Positions 1-5,983 of a stretch of 9,623 bases of DNA are shown here, piece by piece (within the stretch, counting starts at the first letter, position 1; every line of letters begins with the position of its first letter). The position numbers were made by a program, and so were the translations under genes. Origin of the DNA: Bacillota bacterium (lineage in GTDB: Bacteria > Bacillota > Clostridia > DSM-8532); assembly GCA_023440865.1 (NCBI GenBank), contig JAEXRM010000124.1:1-9623 (forward strand). Direction: 5' to 3'. Below the pieces are notes generated by a model that searched no databases, was not told the origin of the DNA, and saw only the letters and a program-made list of their open reading frames with translations.

Positions 1-340
1 GTCCGGCATCGACGACATCTCCATCATCGTGCGCAAGCAGCACCTCGATGACGAGAAGAAAAGCCGCATCATGGAGCGCATTTCCAAGGAGCTGCGGGTT
101 GACAGCGTCGGGTTCGAGTACGATCTCGCCCTGGTCATGGTCGTCGGCGAAGGCATGAAGCACCGCATCGGTGTCACGACGCGCGTGACGAAGGCCATGG
201 CGGAAAACGGCATCAACATCAACATGATCAACCAGGGCTCGTCCGAGGTCAGCATCATGTTCGGCGTGAACGAGGCGGAGGTGGACCGCGCCGTCGTCGC
301 CATCTACAATGAGTTTTTCGGCAACGGGCACGCCGGCTGA
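1..340 (+). CDS. Aspartate kinase, C-terminal ACT region (5' partial)
   Basis: This is the C-terminal end of an aspartate kinase, which phosphorylates L-aspartate to open the pathway to lysine, threonine, methionine and diaminopimelate. The first full codon begins at base 2, and about 112 residues are visible before the TGA stop. The first ~40 residues look like the end of one ACT domain. The rest is a second ACT domain carrying VVGEGM, a following GVTTRVTKAM helix, and the family signature NINMINQGSSEVSIMFGV, with a final IYNEFF. These ACT domains bind the feedback amino acid in the family. The catalytic amino-acid-kinase domain lies upstream of the window, so the isozyme (lysC, yclM/thrD type) cannot be settled. 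The gene ends 78 bases before the next start. I see no hairpin with a T-run in that gap, so readthrough into the transporter is possible. Confidence 0.93.
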   Translation, partial: SGIDDISIIVRKQHLDDEKKSRIMERISKELRVDSVGFEYDLALVMVVGEGMKHRIGVTTRVTKAMAENGININMINQGSSEVSIMFGVNEAEVDRAVVAIYNEFFGNGHAG

Positions 341-383
341 GGCGGGCGGTTCCCTGCCGCAGGTCGCCTGGTTGACCATGATG

Positions 384-399
384 TTGCCAACTGCGGCAA
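384..399. promoter_or_regulatory. Inverted repeat overlapping the -35 box, possible operator
   Basis: The palindrome TTGCC-N6-GGCAA has its left arm inside the -35 hexamer and its right arm in the spacer. A repressor bound here would block RNA polymerase, and drug-efflux genes are often controlled that way. No adjacent regulator gene is visible and 5-bp arms can occur by chance, so this is only a candidate site. Confidence 0.3.
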
Positions 400-412
400 A
401 CAGGTCTATCAT
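384..412 (+). promoter_or_regulatory. Predicted promoter of the MFS transporter gene
   Basis: TTGCCA at 384-389 and TATCAT at 407-412 are separated by 17 bases, a canonical sigma-A/sigma-70 arrangement. The predicted transcription start, about 7 bases after the -10 box, falls at or next to the A of the transporter ATG at 419. The same TTGCCA -35 hexamer with 17-bp spacing recurs before the ATPase leader. The -35 box is one arm of an inverted repeat (384-399). The call rests on sequence match alone. Confidence 0.6.
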
Positions 413-418
413 GGGTGC

Positions 419-1681
419 ATGGAACGATGGCGCATCACCCTGTACAGCATCTGGTTCACACAAATCATCTCGATCATGAGCTTTTCCCTCGGCATGCCGT
501 TCATGGTGTACTACATCCAGGAACTCGGCATGACGGAACCCAGTCAGGTCAAGCTCATGGCCGGCATCCTCAACGCCGGCCCTGCCATCACCATGGCCGT
601 CATGGCACCCATCTGGGGACGTCTGGCCGACCGGTACGGCAAGAAGCTCATGGTGCTTCGGGCACTGTTTGCCGGCAGCCTGGTCATGTTCGGCCTTGGC
701 TTGTCGAACCAGGTCTGGCAGCTGGTGGTGCTCCGGATGGTGCAGGGCGTGTTCACCGGCACCATCACGGCCTCGATGGCCCTCGTCGCCTCCACCGTGC
801 CGGAAAAGCGCATGGGCTATGCGCTTGGTTTCATGGTATCCTCCACGGCCATCGGCAACTCGCTCGGCCCGGCCATCGGCGGACTGCTCGCCGAATGGCT
901 GGGATACCGCTACAGCTTCCTGCTGGGCGGCGTGCTGCTCTTCCTCGATGTCCTCGTGGTGGTCTTTCTGGTGCAGGACGTGCGGGAACCTGCCCAAACC
1001 GCGCCCGTGTCCGCCAGCCCGCCTGCACGACGCCGCCTGCGCGACACCTTCGTGTTCGCACCCTGGTTTCTCGCCGCCATGGCCATTTTGCTTGTCCATC
1101 GGTTCGCGACCTCCATCTTCGGACCGTACATGCCCATTCTGGTGCAGACGAAGCTGGGCGGTCTCGAAGGCGCCGCGGCCACCACGGGGCTGATCAACGC
1201 CTTCATCAGCGCGATGATGGCGGCCTCTGGCATTCTGCTTGGAAAGCTGGGAGACCGGCATGACCGCATCCGCCTGATGCGGCAGTATGCCATCATTGGC
1301 TGCGTTCTTGCCGTACCGCTTTTCTGGACCGGATCCTTCGGTTCCGTTTGGCTGCTGATGGCCAACTACGGTGTCATGATGTTTTTCGTCTGCGGTATCG
1401 AACCGGTGCTGATGGGTGCGACCACCAACCGCATCCCCAGGGAGCAGCGCGGCACCCTGTTCGGCGTGCAGGCGCTCATCGGCAGCGTCGGCTGGGGCAT
1501 GTCCCCGATGCTGGGCGGCCTGCTGTCGATCCGCTACTCCATCTATGCGGTGCTGGTCGCGATACCGGTCCTGCTTGCGGTGGAGTGGGGCCTTGCAAGG
1601 ACGGTCGGCCGTTCTCTTGCCGCTCCGGCCGTGGGCATGCCCGTTGTGGCCGAGCCCGCATCGGACGCGGTGCCCGACTGA
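419..1681 (+). CDS. Major facilitator superfamily exporter (DHA1 drug:H+ antiporter type)
   Basis: This 420-residue inner-membrane protein shows the hydrophobic pattern of a 12-helix MFS transporter. Motif A between helices 2 and 3 is clear (G67 RLADRYGKK to K76). A motif B-like LRMVQG lies in helix 4. Antiporter motif C in helix 5 reads G146 NSLGPAIGG G155. The second half repeats a motif A-like GKLGDRHD. Motif C is typical of proton-coupled exporters, so efflux of a drug or metabolite is more likely than uptake, but the substrate cannot be read from sequence. The central loop (residues ~190-210) is Pro/Arg/Ala rich and the C-tail is short. The ATG at 419 is preferred because the first helix starts right after it; the later in-frame ATG at 476 would cut helix 1. 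No convincing Shine-Dalgarno precedes it and the predicted transcription start coincides with it, suggesting leaderless translation. Confidence 0.9.
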   Translation: MERWRITLYSIWFTQIISIMSFSLGMPFMVYYIQELGMTEPSQVKLMAGILNAGPAITMAVMAPIWGRLADRYGKKLMVLRALFAGSLVMFGLGLSNQVWQLVVLRMVQGVFTGTITASMALVASTVPEKRMGYALGFMVSSTAIGNSLGPAIGGLLAEWLGYRYSFLLGGVLLFLDVLVVVFLVQDVREPAQTAPVSASPPARRRLRDTFVFAPWFLAAMAILLVHRFATSIFGPYMPILVQTKLGGLEGAAATTGLINAFISAMMAASGILLGKLGDRHDRIRLMRQYAIIGCVLAVPLFWTGSFGSVWLLMANYGVMMFFVCGIEPVLMGATTNRIPREQRGTLFGVQALIGSVGWGMSPMLGGLLSIRYSIYAVLVAIPVLLAVEWGLARTVGRSLAAPAVGMPVVAEPASDAVPD

Positions 1682-1709
1682 CAAGCCATGACGGATGCAC
1701 GGGAGGCAT

Positions 1710-1727
1710 GCGGCACGCTCGTGCCGC
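1710..1727. repeat. GC-rich hairpin after the MFS gene, possible weak terminator
   Basis: GCGGCACG and CGTGCCGC form a perfect inverted repeat (7 bp with a 4-base loop, or 8 bp with 2 bases), 29 bases after the transporter stop. There is no T-run after it, so it is not a standard intrinsic terminator. It could protect the mRNA 3' end or assist Rho-dependent termination. Confidence 0.4.
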
Positions 1728-1786
1728 TGCTGGCCGGCCGGAACCGCTGCGCTGCACGCAATGCGGTGCAAGCTGAACCGAAGTGT

Positions 1787-1815
1787 TTGCCACATTGTGA
1801 AAAACAAGATATAAT
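1787..1815 (+). promoter_or_regulatory. Promoter of the riboswitch-ATPase transcript
   Basis: TTGCCA (1787-1792) and a perfect TATAAT (1810-1815) are separated by 17 bases, with an AT-rich spacer that stands out from the GC-rich surroundings. The predicted start near 1822 falls at the first bases of the aptamer, just before helix P1. That is the expected geometry for a riboswitch-led transcript. Confidence 0.85.
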
Positions 1816-1821
1816 GATCAG

Positions 1822-1908
1822 GATAAAGGGGAGTAGCTTCAAAGAGCCCGGTCAACAATCGGCGTACCAGCGCCTGGCCCGGCCTCCTGAACGGATAGCA
1901 AGACCTTT
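1822..1908 (+). ncRNA. yybP-ykoY manganese riboswitch aptamer
   Basis: The leader contains both hallmark conserved blocks of the yybP-ykoY family: AAAGGGGAGTAGC at 1825-1837 and AGCAAGACCTTT at 1897-1908. Helix P1 forms between AAAGG (1825-1829) and CCTTT (1904-1908). Between the blocks a long interrupted arm can fold: TTCA/TGAA (1838-1841/1888-1891), GAG/CTC (1844-1846/1884-1886), CCGG/CCGG (1848-1851/1879-1882), and a distal GGCG/CGCC stem (1861-1864/1871-1874). This family is known to bind Mn2+ and to control Mn2+ export genes. The P1 3' strand is also part of the terminator 5' strand, so ligand binding should disfavour termination (an ON switch). I read the folding by eye. The conserved blocks alone make the family assignment strong. 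Confidence 0.94.
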
Positions 1909-1944
1909 CGCATGGCAGTGCCATGCGAAGGGTCTTTTTGTTTT
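1902..1944 (+). terminator. Riboswitch-controlled intrinsic terminator
   Basis: A 15-bp stem (1902-1916 with 1920-1934, one G-T pair) closes a 3-base AGT loop and is followed by TTTTTGTTTT (1935-1944). The base of the stem uses CCTTT at 1904-1908, which must otherwise pair in aptamer helix P1. The two structures are therefore mutually exclusive. It lies about 100 bases before the ATPase start, so termination would give a short, non-coding leader RNA when Mn2+ is low. Confidence 0.94.
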
Positions 1945-1950
1945 CGTCAG

Positions 1951-1996
1951 TGTCATCCGCCCATGCCTGGTCACTCTTCCAAAGGGCGGATGGACA
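1951..1996 (+). repeat. Second leader hairpin between the terminator and the ATPase RBS
   Basis: TGTC (1951-1954) pairs with GACA (1993-1996), and ATCCGCCC (1955-1962) pairs with GGGCGGAT (1984-1991). This gives 12 bp with one bulged G (1992) and a 21-base loop. There is no T-run after it. It lies 35 bases before the Shine-Dalgarno, so it does not occlude the ribosome site directly. It may stabilise the readthrough mRNA. No role is established. Confidence 0.5.
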
Positions 1997-2031
1997 GGGG
2001 AAACAGCCGCAGCGGGAAAGCGCCCGATGGA

Positions 2032-2038
2032 AAGGAAG
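2032..2038 (+). promoter_or_regulatory. Ribosome binding site that fixes the ATPase start
   Basis: AAGGAAG lies 6 bases before ATG 2045. The reading frame stays open far upstream through the riboswitch and terminator, so this site is what separates the true start from the longer open frame. The in-frame ATG at 2027 overlaps this region and has no Shine-Dalgarno of its own. Confidence 0.8.
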
Positions 2039-2044
2039 CGTCAC

Positions 2045-4702
2045 ATGTCGCAGAATCCTGTCACACACAGCATGACTGCAGCCGATGTGCTGCAACGGCT
2101 CCAGTCCGCTCCGGAGGGGCTGACGACGGCGGAGGCCGCCAGCCGCCGCGCGACCGTTGGTCCAAACCTGCTTCGGGAGGGTCGGCGCAAGACGATGGTC
2201 CAGCGGCTGATCGAGCAGTTCGCGGATGTCATGATCCTCATTCTGATCGCCGCGGCGCTCATCTCGCTGTTCATGGGCGAGATGGCGGACGCATGCATCA
2301 TTCTGGGCGTCGTCGTCATCAACGCGGTGCTTGGCGTCCTGCAGGAATCGCGAGCGGAGAAGGCGCTGGACGCGCTCAAGAAAATGTCCGCGCCATTCGT
2401 CCGGGCACGGCGGGACGGACAGGTCGTCCGCATCAAGACCGAAGAGCTGGTTCCCGGCGATGTGGTGCTGCTCGAGGCGGGCGACGTGGTGCCGGCGGAT
2501 GTCCGGCTGATGGAGGCGGCGTCCCTGAAGGTCGAGGAAGCCGCGCTGACCGGCGAGTCCGTGCCGGTGGAAAAGGATCCGGCGGCCGTGCTGCCCGCGG
2601 ACGCCGTTCTCGGCGACCGCATCAACATGGCGTATTCGGGCTGCAATGTGACCTACGGCCGCGCAACCGCCGTCGTGGCGGCAATCGGCATGGATACCGA
2701 GGTCGGCCGCATCGCCGGAAACCTTGCGGCCGAAGGGGCCACCGCCACCCCGTTGCAAATCAAGCTTGCGGAGATGGGCAAGGTGCTGACCATCGGCGTG
2801 CTTGCCATCGCGGCCGTCATACTCGCCGTAGGCATGTTCAACGGACATGAGCTGATGGAGATGTTCCTGACGGCCGTCAGCCTGGCGGTTGCCGCCATTC
2901 CCGAAGGCCTGCCGGCAGTCGTCACGATCGTGCTGGCGATGGGCGTGCAGAAGATGGCCAAGCGGAACGCCATCATCCGCAAGCTGTCCGCCGTGGAAAC
3001 GCTCGGTTGCACCCAGATCATCTGCTCGGACAAGACCGGCACGCTGACCCAGAACCGCATGACGGTCAAGGAAGTCTACATGGACGGCACCCTCGGGGGC
3101 ATCTCCGGCTTTGACGCGGACGAACCGGGGAGGGACCTGTTCGTGACCGGGTTCATGCTGTGCACCGATGCACGTGCCTCTCTGACCGACGCCGGTGTGA
3201 GGGAATGGATTGGCGATCCCACGGAAACGGCACTCGTGGCGTTCGCCGACGGCAAGGGCTTCGACAAGGAGGAAACGGAAGCGGCGCACCCGCGTGTCGC
3301 GGAACTGCCTTTCGACTCGGACCGCAAGCTCATGACGACCGTCCATCCGTATGGCGACGGATTCCGGTTCATCACCAAAGGCGCGCCGGACGTCCTGCTC
3401 GACCGGTGCGACCGCATCTTCCTCAATGGCACGGTCGTACCGATGACCGCCGCGCTGCGCGACGAGGTGTTGTCCGCGAATCGGGCGATGGCGGGCAAGG
3501 CGCTGCGCGTGCTGGCGCTCGGACAACGGGAGCAGGACGCGATGCCGGAGGTTCTTCGGGCCGATGCGGATGAAAACGGACTCGTGTTCATCGGTCTGGT
3601 CGGCATGATCGACCCGCCCCGGCCCGAGGTCATCGATGCGGTTCGCGTCTGCCGCGAGGCCGGCATCCGGCCGGTCATGATCACCGGCGACCACGCCGAT
3701 ACCGCCGCGGCCATCGCGCGGGAGATCGGTATCCTCAAGGACGGGGACCGTGTCATCACCGGCGCGGAATTGTCGAAGATACCGGAAGAGACCTTCGAGA
3801 AGACGGTATCCGACTATTCCGTCTATGCCCGCGTGGCGCCGGAGCACAAGGTCCGCATCGTCAAGGCATGGAAAAAGAACGGAAAGGTCGTGGCAATGAC
3901 CGGTGACGGCGTCAACGACGCGCCGGCCCTGAAGGCGTCCGATATCGGCGTGGGCATGGGCATCACCGGAACCGAGGTGTCCAAGGGCATTTCGGACATG
4001 GTCCTGGCCGACGACAACTTTGCGACCATCGTCACGGCGGTCGAGGAGGGCCGAAAGGTCTACGGCAACATACGCAAGGCCATCCAGTTCCTGCTATCCT
4101 CGAATCTGGGCGAGGTCATCACCCTGTTCGTCGCCACCCTCTTCAACTGGAGCATCCTGGCGCCCATCCACATCCTGTGGGTCAACCTGGTCACCGACAC
4201 GCTGCCCGCCCTCGCCTTGGGCATGGAGCCGGCCGAGAAGGGCGTCATGCGCAAAAAGCCGCGTGGACTGAAGGAAAGCTTTTTCGCCGACGGGGTGGGT
4301 GCCAGCATCGTCTACCAGGGCATCGTGGAGGGTCTGCTGACCCTGACGGCCTATTTCGTGGGCATGTCCACCTGGGGACACCCGACCGGCGTGACCATGG
4401 CATTCGCCTCGCTGGCGCTCATCCAGCTGGCGCATTCGCTGAACGCCCGGTCTGCGACGGAATCGATCTTCTCGCTTGGCCTGTTCCGCAACCGGCACCT
4501 GATGGGCGCCATCGGCATCGCCATGCTGCTGCAGGTCGGCGTCATCGTCATACCGGGTCTGAACAGCCTGTTCCGCGTGTCGCACCTCACCGGCGCGCAG
4601 TGGCTCGTGGTCGCAGGCATCTCGATCGCCATCATTCCGATCGTGGAGGTGGTGAAGCTGGTCAAGCGCACCGTGCGCTGCAGCAAAAACATGGAGCAGT
4701 AG
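2045..4702 (+). CDS. P2-type cation-transporting ATPase, probable Mn2+ (Mn2+/Ca2+) exporter
   Basis: This 885-residue membrane pump drives divalent cation export by ATP hydrolysis. All P-type landmarks are present: actuator TGES 169-172, TM4 IPEGLP (286-290, with E287), phosphorylation site D329 in DKTGT, nucleotide-domain KGAP 445-448, TGD 547-549, and hinge TGDGVNDAP 619-627. SERCA-like cation ligands are kept in TM5 (SSNLGEV; N687, E690) and TM6 (NLVTD; N714, T717, D718). The TM8 position of SERCA E908 appears to be Gln (Q794). Length and architecture fit the bacterial PMR1/SERCA-like group, often annotated as calcium-transporting. The upstream yybP-ykoY riboswitch argues that Mn2+ is the physiological substrate, as proposed for other bacterial P-type ATPases under this riboswitch. 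Ca2+ remains possible. The gene is transcribed alone from the riboswitch promoter, with a large hairpin after its stop. Confidence 0.95.
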   Translation: MSQNPVTHSMTAADVLQRLQSAPEGLTTAEAASRRATVGPNLLREGRRKTMVQRLIEQFADVMILILIAAALISLFMGEMADACIILGVVVINAVLGVLQESRAEKALDALKKMSAPFVRARRDGQVVRIKTEELVPGDVVLLEAGDVVPADVRLMEAASLKVEEAALTGESVPVEKDPAAVLPADAVLGDRINMAYSGCNVTYGRATAVVAAIGMDTEVGRIAGNLAAEGATATPLQIKLAEMGKVLTIGVLAIAAVILAVGMFNGHELMEMFLTAVSLAVAAIPEGLPAVVTIVLAMGVQKMAKRNAIIRKLSAVETLGCTQIICSDKTGTLTQNRMTVKEVYMDGTLGGISGFDADEPGRDLFVTGFMLCTDARASLTDAGVREWIGDPTETALVAFADGKGFDKEETEAAHPRVAELPFDSDRKLMTTVHPYGDGFRFITKGAPDVLLDRCDRIFLNGTVVPMTAALRDEVLSANRAMAGKALRVLALGQREQDAMPEVLRADADENGLVFIGLVGMIDPPRPEVIDAVRVCREAGIRPVMITGDHADTAAAIAREIGILKDGDRVITGAELSKIPEETFEKTVSDYSVYARVAPEHKVRIVKAWKKNGKVVAMTGDGVNDAPALKASDIGVGMGITGTEVSKGISDMVLADDNFATIVTAVEEGRKVYGNIRKAIQFLLSSNLGEVITLFVATLFNWSILAPIHILWVNLVTDTLPALALGMEPAEKGVMRKKPRGLKESFFADGVGASIVYQGIVEGLLTLTAYFVGMSTWGHPTGVTMAFASLALIQLAHSLNARSATESIFSLGLFRNRHLMGAIGIAMLLQVGVIVIPGLNSLFRVSHLTGAQWLVVAGISIAIIPIVEVVKLVKRTVRCSKNMEQ

Positions 4703-4730
4703 GCTCCCGTTCCTTGCGCATCGCCGGACC

Positions 4731-4771
4731 GGCCGGCTCCTCCGTCACGCCTGGCGTGCCAGGAGCCGGCC
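4731..4771. repeat. Long GC-rich inverted repeat after the ATPase gene, possible terminator
   Basis: GGCCGGCTCCT (4731-4741) and AGGAGCCGGCC (4761-4771) are a perfect 11-bp inverted repeat. A smaller CACG/CGTG stem (4746-4749/4755-4758) lies inside. The hairpin separates the ATPase from the aro promoter and is the obvious candidate for the end of the ATPase transcript. No T-run follows on either strand, so termination would need another mechanism, or the hairpin may only protect the 3' end. Confidence 0.5.
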
Positions 4772-4803
4772 CATGGGGTGCTTGCCCGCATGAAGCTGTA
4801 TGA

Positions 4804-4833
4804 TTGACATGGCCGCATGCCCGGTGTTACTCT
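4804..4833 (+). promoter_or_regulatory. Predicted promoter of the aro operon
   Basis: A perfect TTGACA (4804-4809) is followed after 18 bases by TACTCT (4828-4833). A TG one base before the -10 (4825-4826) gives an extended -10 element, which can compensate for the weak hexamer. The start would be near 4840, leaving a leader of about 64 bases before aroB. I see no attenuator, T-box or leader peptide in it. Confidence 0.6.
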
Positions 4834-4887
4834 TGATAAAACCTTGATGGCGCGTGATTGCAGCCGCATGAAGAACGGTAATACGGT

Positions 4888-4894
4888 AGGGGAG
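4888..4894 (+). promoter_or_regulatory. Ribosome binding site that fixes the aroB start
   Basis: AGGGGAG precedes ATG 4904 by 9 bases. Three earlier in-frame ATGs (4817, 4847, 4868) lack such a site, and the first lies upstream of the predicted -10 box, so 4904 is the supported start. Confidence 0.75.
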
Positions 4895-4903
4895 CGTGGT
4901 GGC

Positions 4904-5983
4904 ATGGGAGAGTTGCATGTCGGCGTGGGCGGGCGGTCCTATACGATCCTGATCAGGAACGGGCTGTTCGACGAGCTGCCGGTCCTGCTGGCACAGCGGC
5001 ATGCCGGTCGGAAGCTGGCCGTCGTCTGTGACGACACGGTACGGGCCATGTATGGCGACCGATTGGCGGATGGATTGGCCCGGGCGGGCCTTGACGCGTT
5101 TGTCGCATCGTTTCCCGCCGGCGAGGAAAACAAGACGCTCAAGACACTGGCGAACCTGTACGGTGTGCTCGCGGAGCGCCGGTTCACACGCAGCGACGTC
5201 ATCGTGGCGCTCGGCGGCGGCGTCACCGGCGACATGGCGGGGCTTGCGGCCGCGACATTCCTGCGCGGCACAGTGTTCATCCAGGTGCCGACGACACTGC
5301 TTGCCATGGTGGACAGCAGCATCGGCGGCAAGGTGGCCGTCGACCTGCCGCAGGGCAAGAACCTTGTCGGTGCTTTCTATCAGCCGCACGCTGTCTATAC
5401 CGATCCCCTGCTGCTCGACTCGCTGCCAGACAGGCAGTTTGCCAACGGCATGGCGGAGCTCGTCAAGCACGGGTTTCTGTTCGATGCCGGCCTGGTGGAC
5501 CGCATCGCGGCGGACGGCAACCGGGCTGCGCTTCGTTCCCGACTGGAAGCCCTCATTGCGGAGAGCTGCGACTGGAAACGCAGGGTCGTCGAACAGGATG
5601 AACGCGACGAGGGGCCACGCCAGCTGTTGAATTTCGGACACACGCTGGGGCATGCCGTCGAGAAGGTCACGGGTTTTGCCGAAATCGCCCATGGCGAAGC
5701 CATCTCCATCGGCATGTGCGTGTTTTCGCGCATGGCCGCGGCGCGGGGATGGTCGGAACCAGGCACGGCCGAGCGTGTGGCGACCGTGCTGTCGGCCATC
5801 GGGCTGCCGACCGCGTTGCCTGAACTGGACGCAAGCCGCCTGTTCGATGCGATGACGCTCGACAAGAAGGTTCGTTCCGGCGCCATCACGATCGTCACGC
5901 TCGACCGTATCGGCGCGGGCCGGCTGCGCACGCTGACCATCCAGGAGCTGAAGGAGGCATTGCATGGGCATCTGCACGGTTGA
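4904..5983 (+). CDS. aroB: 3-dehydroquinate synthase
   Basis: This 359-residue cytoplasmic enzyme converts DAHP to 3-dehydroquinate, the second step of the shikimate pathway, using NAD+ and a divalent metal. Visible family motifs, in order, are FPAGEENKT, the glycine-rich ALGGGVTGDMAGLAA, QVPTTLLAMVDSSIGGK, and GKNLVGAFYQP. The probable metal ligands are E185 (GMAELVKHG), H246 (LNFGHTLGH) and H263 (AHGEA). The length is normal for AroB and the protein begins directly with the first strand (MGELHVGVGG). It is the first gene of the aro operon, and its last 20 bases overlap the start of aroA. No key residue is missing. Confidence 0.98.
   Translation: MGELHVGVGGRSYTILIRNGLFDELPVLLAQRHAGRKLAVVCDDTVRAMYGDRLADGLARAGLDAFVASFPAGEENKTLKTLANLYGVLAERRFTRSDVIVALGGGVTGDMAGLAAATFLRGTVFIQVPTTLLAMVDSSIGGKVAVDLPQGKNLVGAFYQPHAVYTDPLLLDSLPDRQFANGMAELVKHGFLFDAGLVDRIAADGNRAALRSRLEALIAESCDWKRRVVEQDERDEGPRQLLNFGHTLGHAVEKVTGFAEIAHGEAISIGMCVFSRMAAARGWSEPGTAERVATVLSAIGLPTALPELDASRLFDAMTLDKKVRSGAITIVTLDRIGAGRLRTLTIQELKEALHGHLHG

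Noticed and set aside
415..1263. Open frame of 282 codons overlapping the MFS gene in another + frame
   Set aside because: His/Arg/Gly-rich shadow translation; the frame starting at 419 has clear MFS motifs and hydrophobic helices.
1688..2044. N-terminal extension of the ATPase to an ATG at 1688
   Set aside because: It would translate through the promoter, riboswitch and terminator. The added residues resemble nothing in P-type ATPases, and a good Shine-Dalgarno precedes ATG 2045.
4834..4903. Attenuator, T-box or leader peptide before aroB
   Set aside because: The short leader shows no terminator hairpin with T-run, no T-box sequence and no aromatic-codon-rich ORF.
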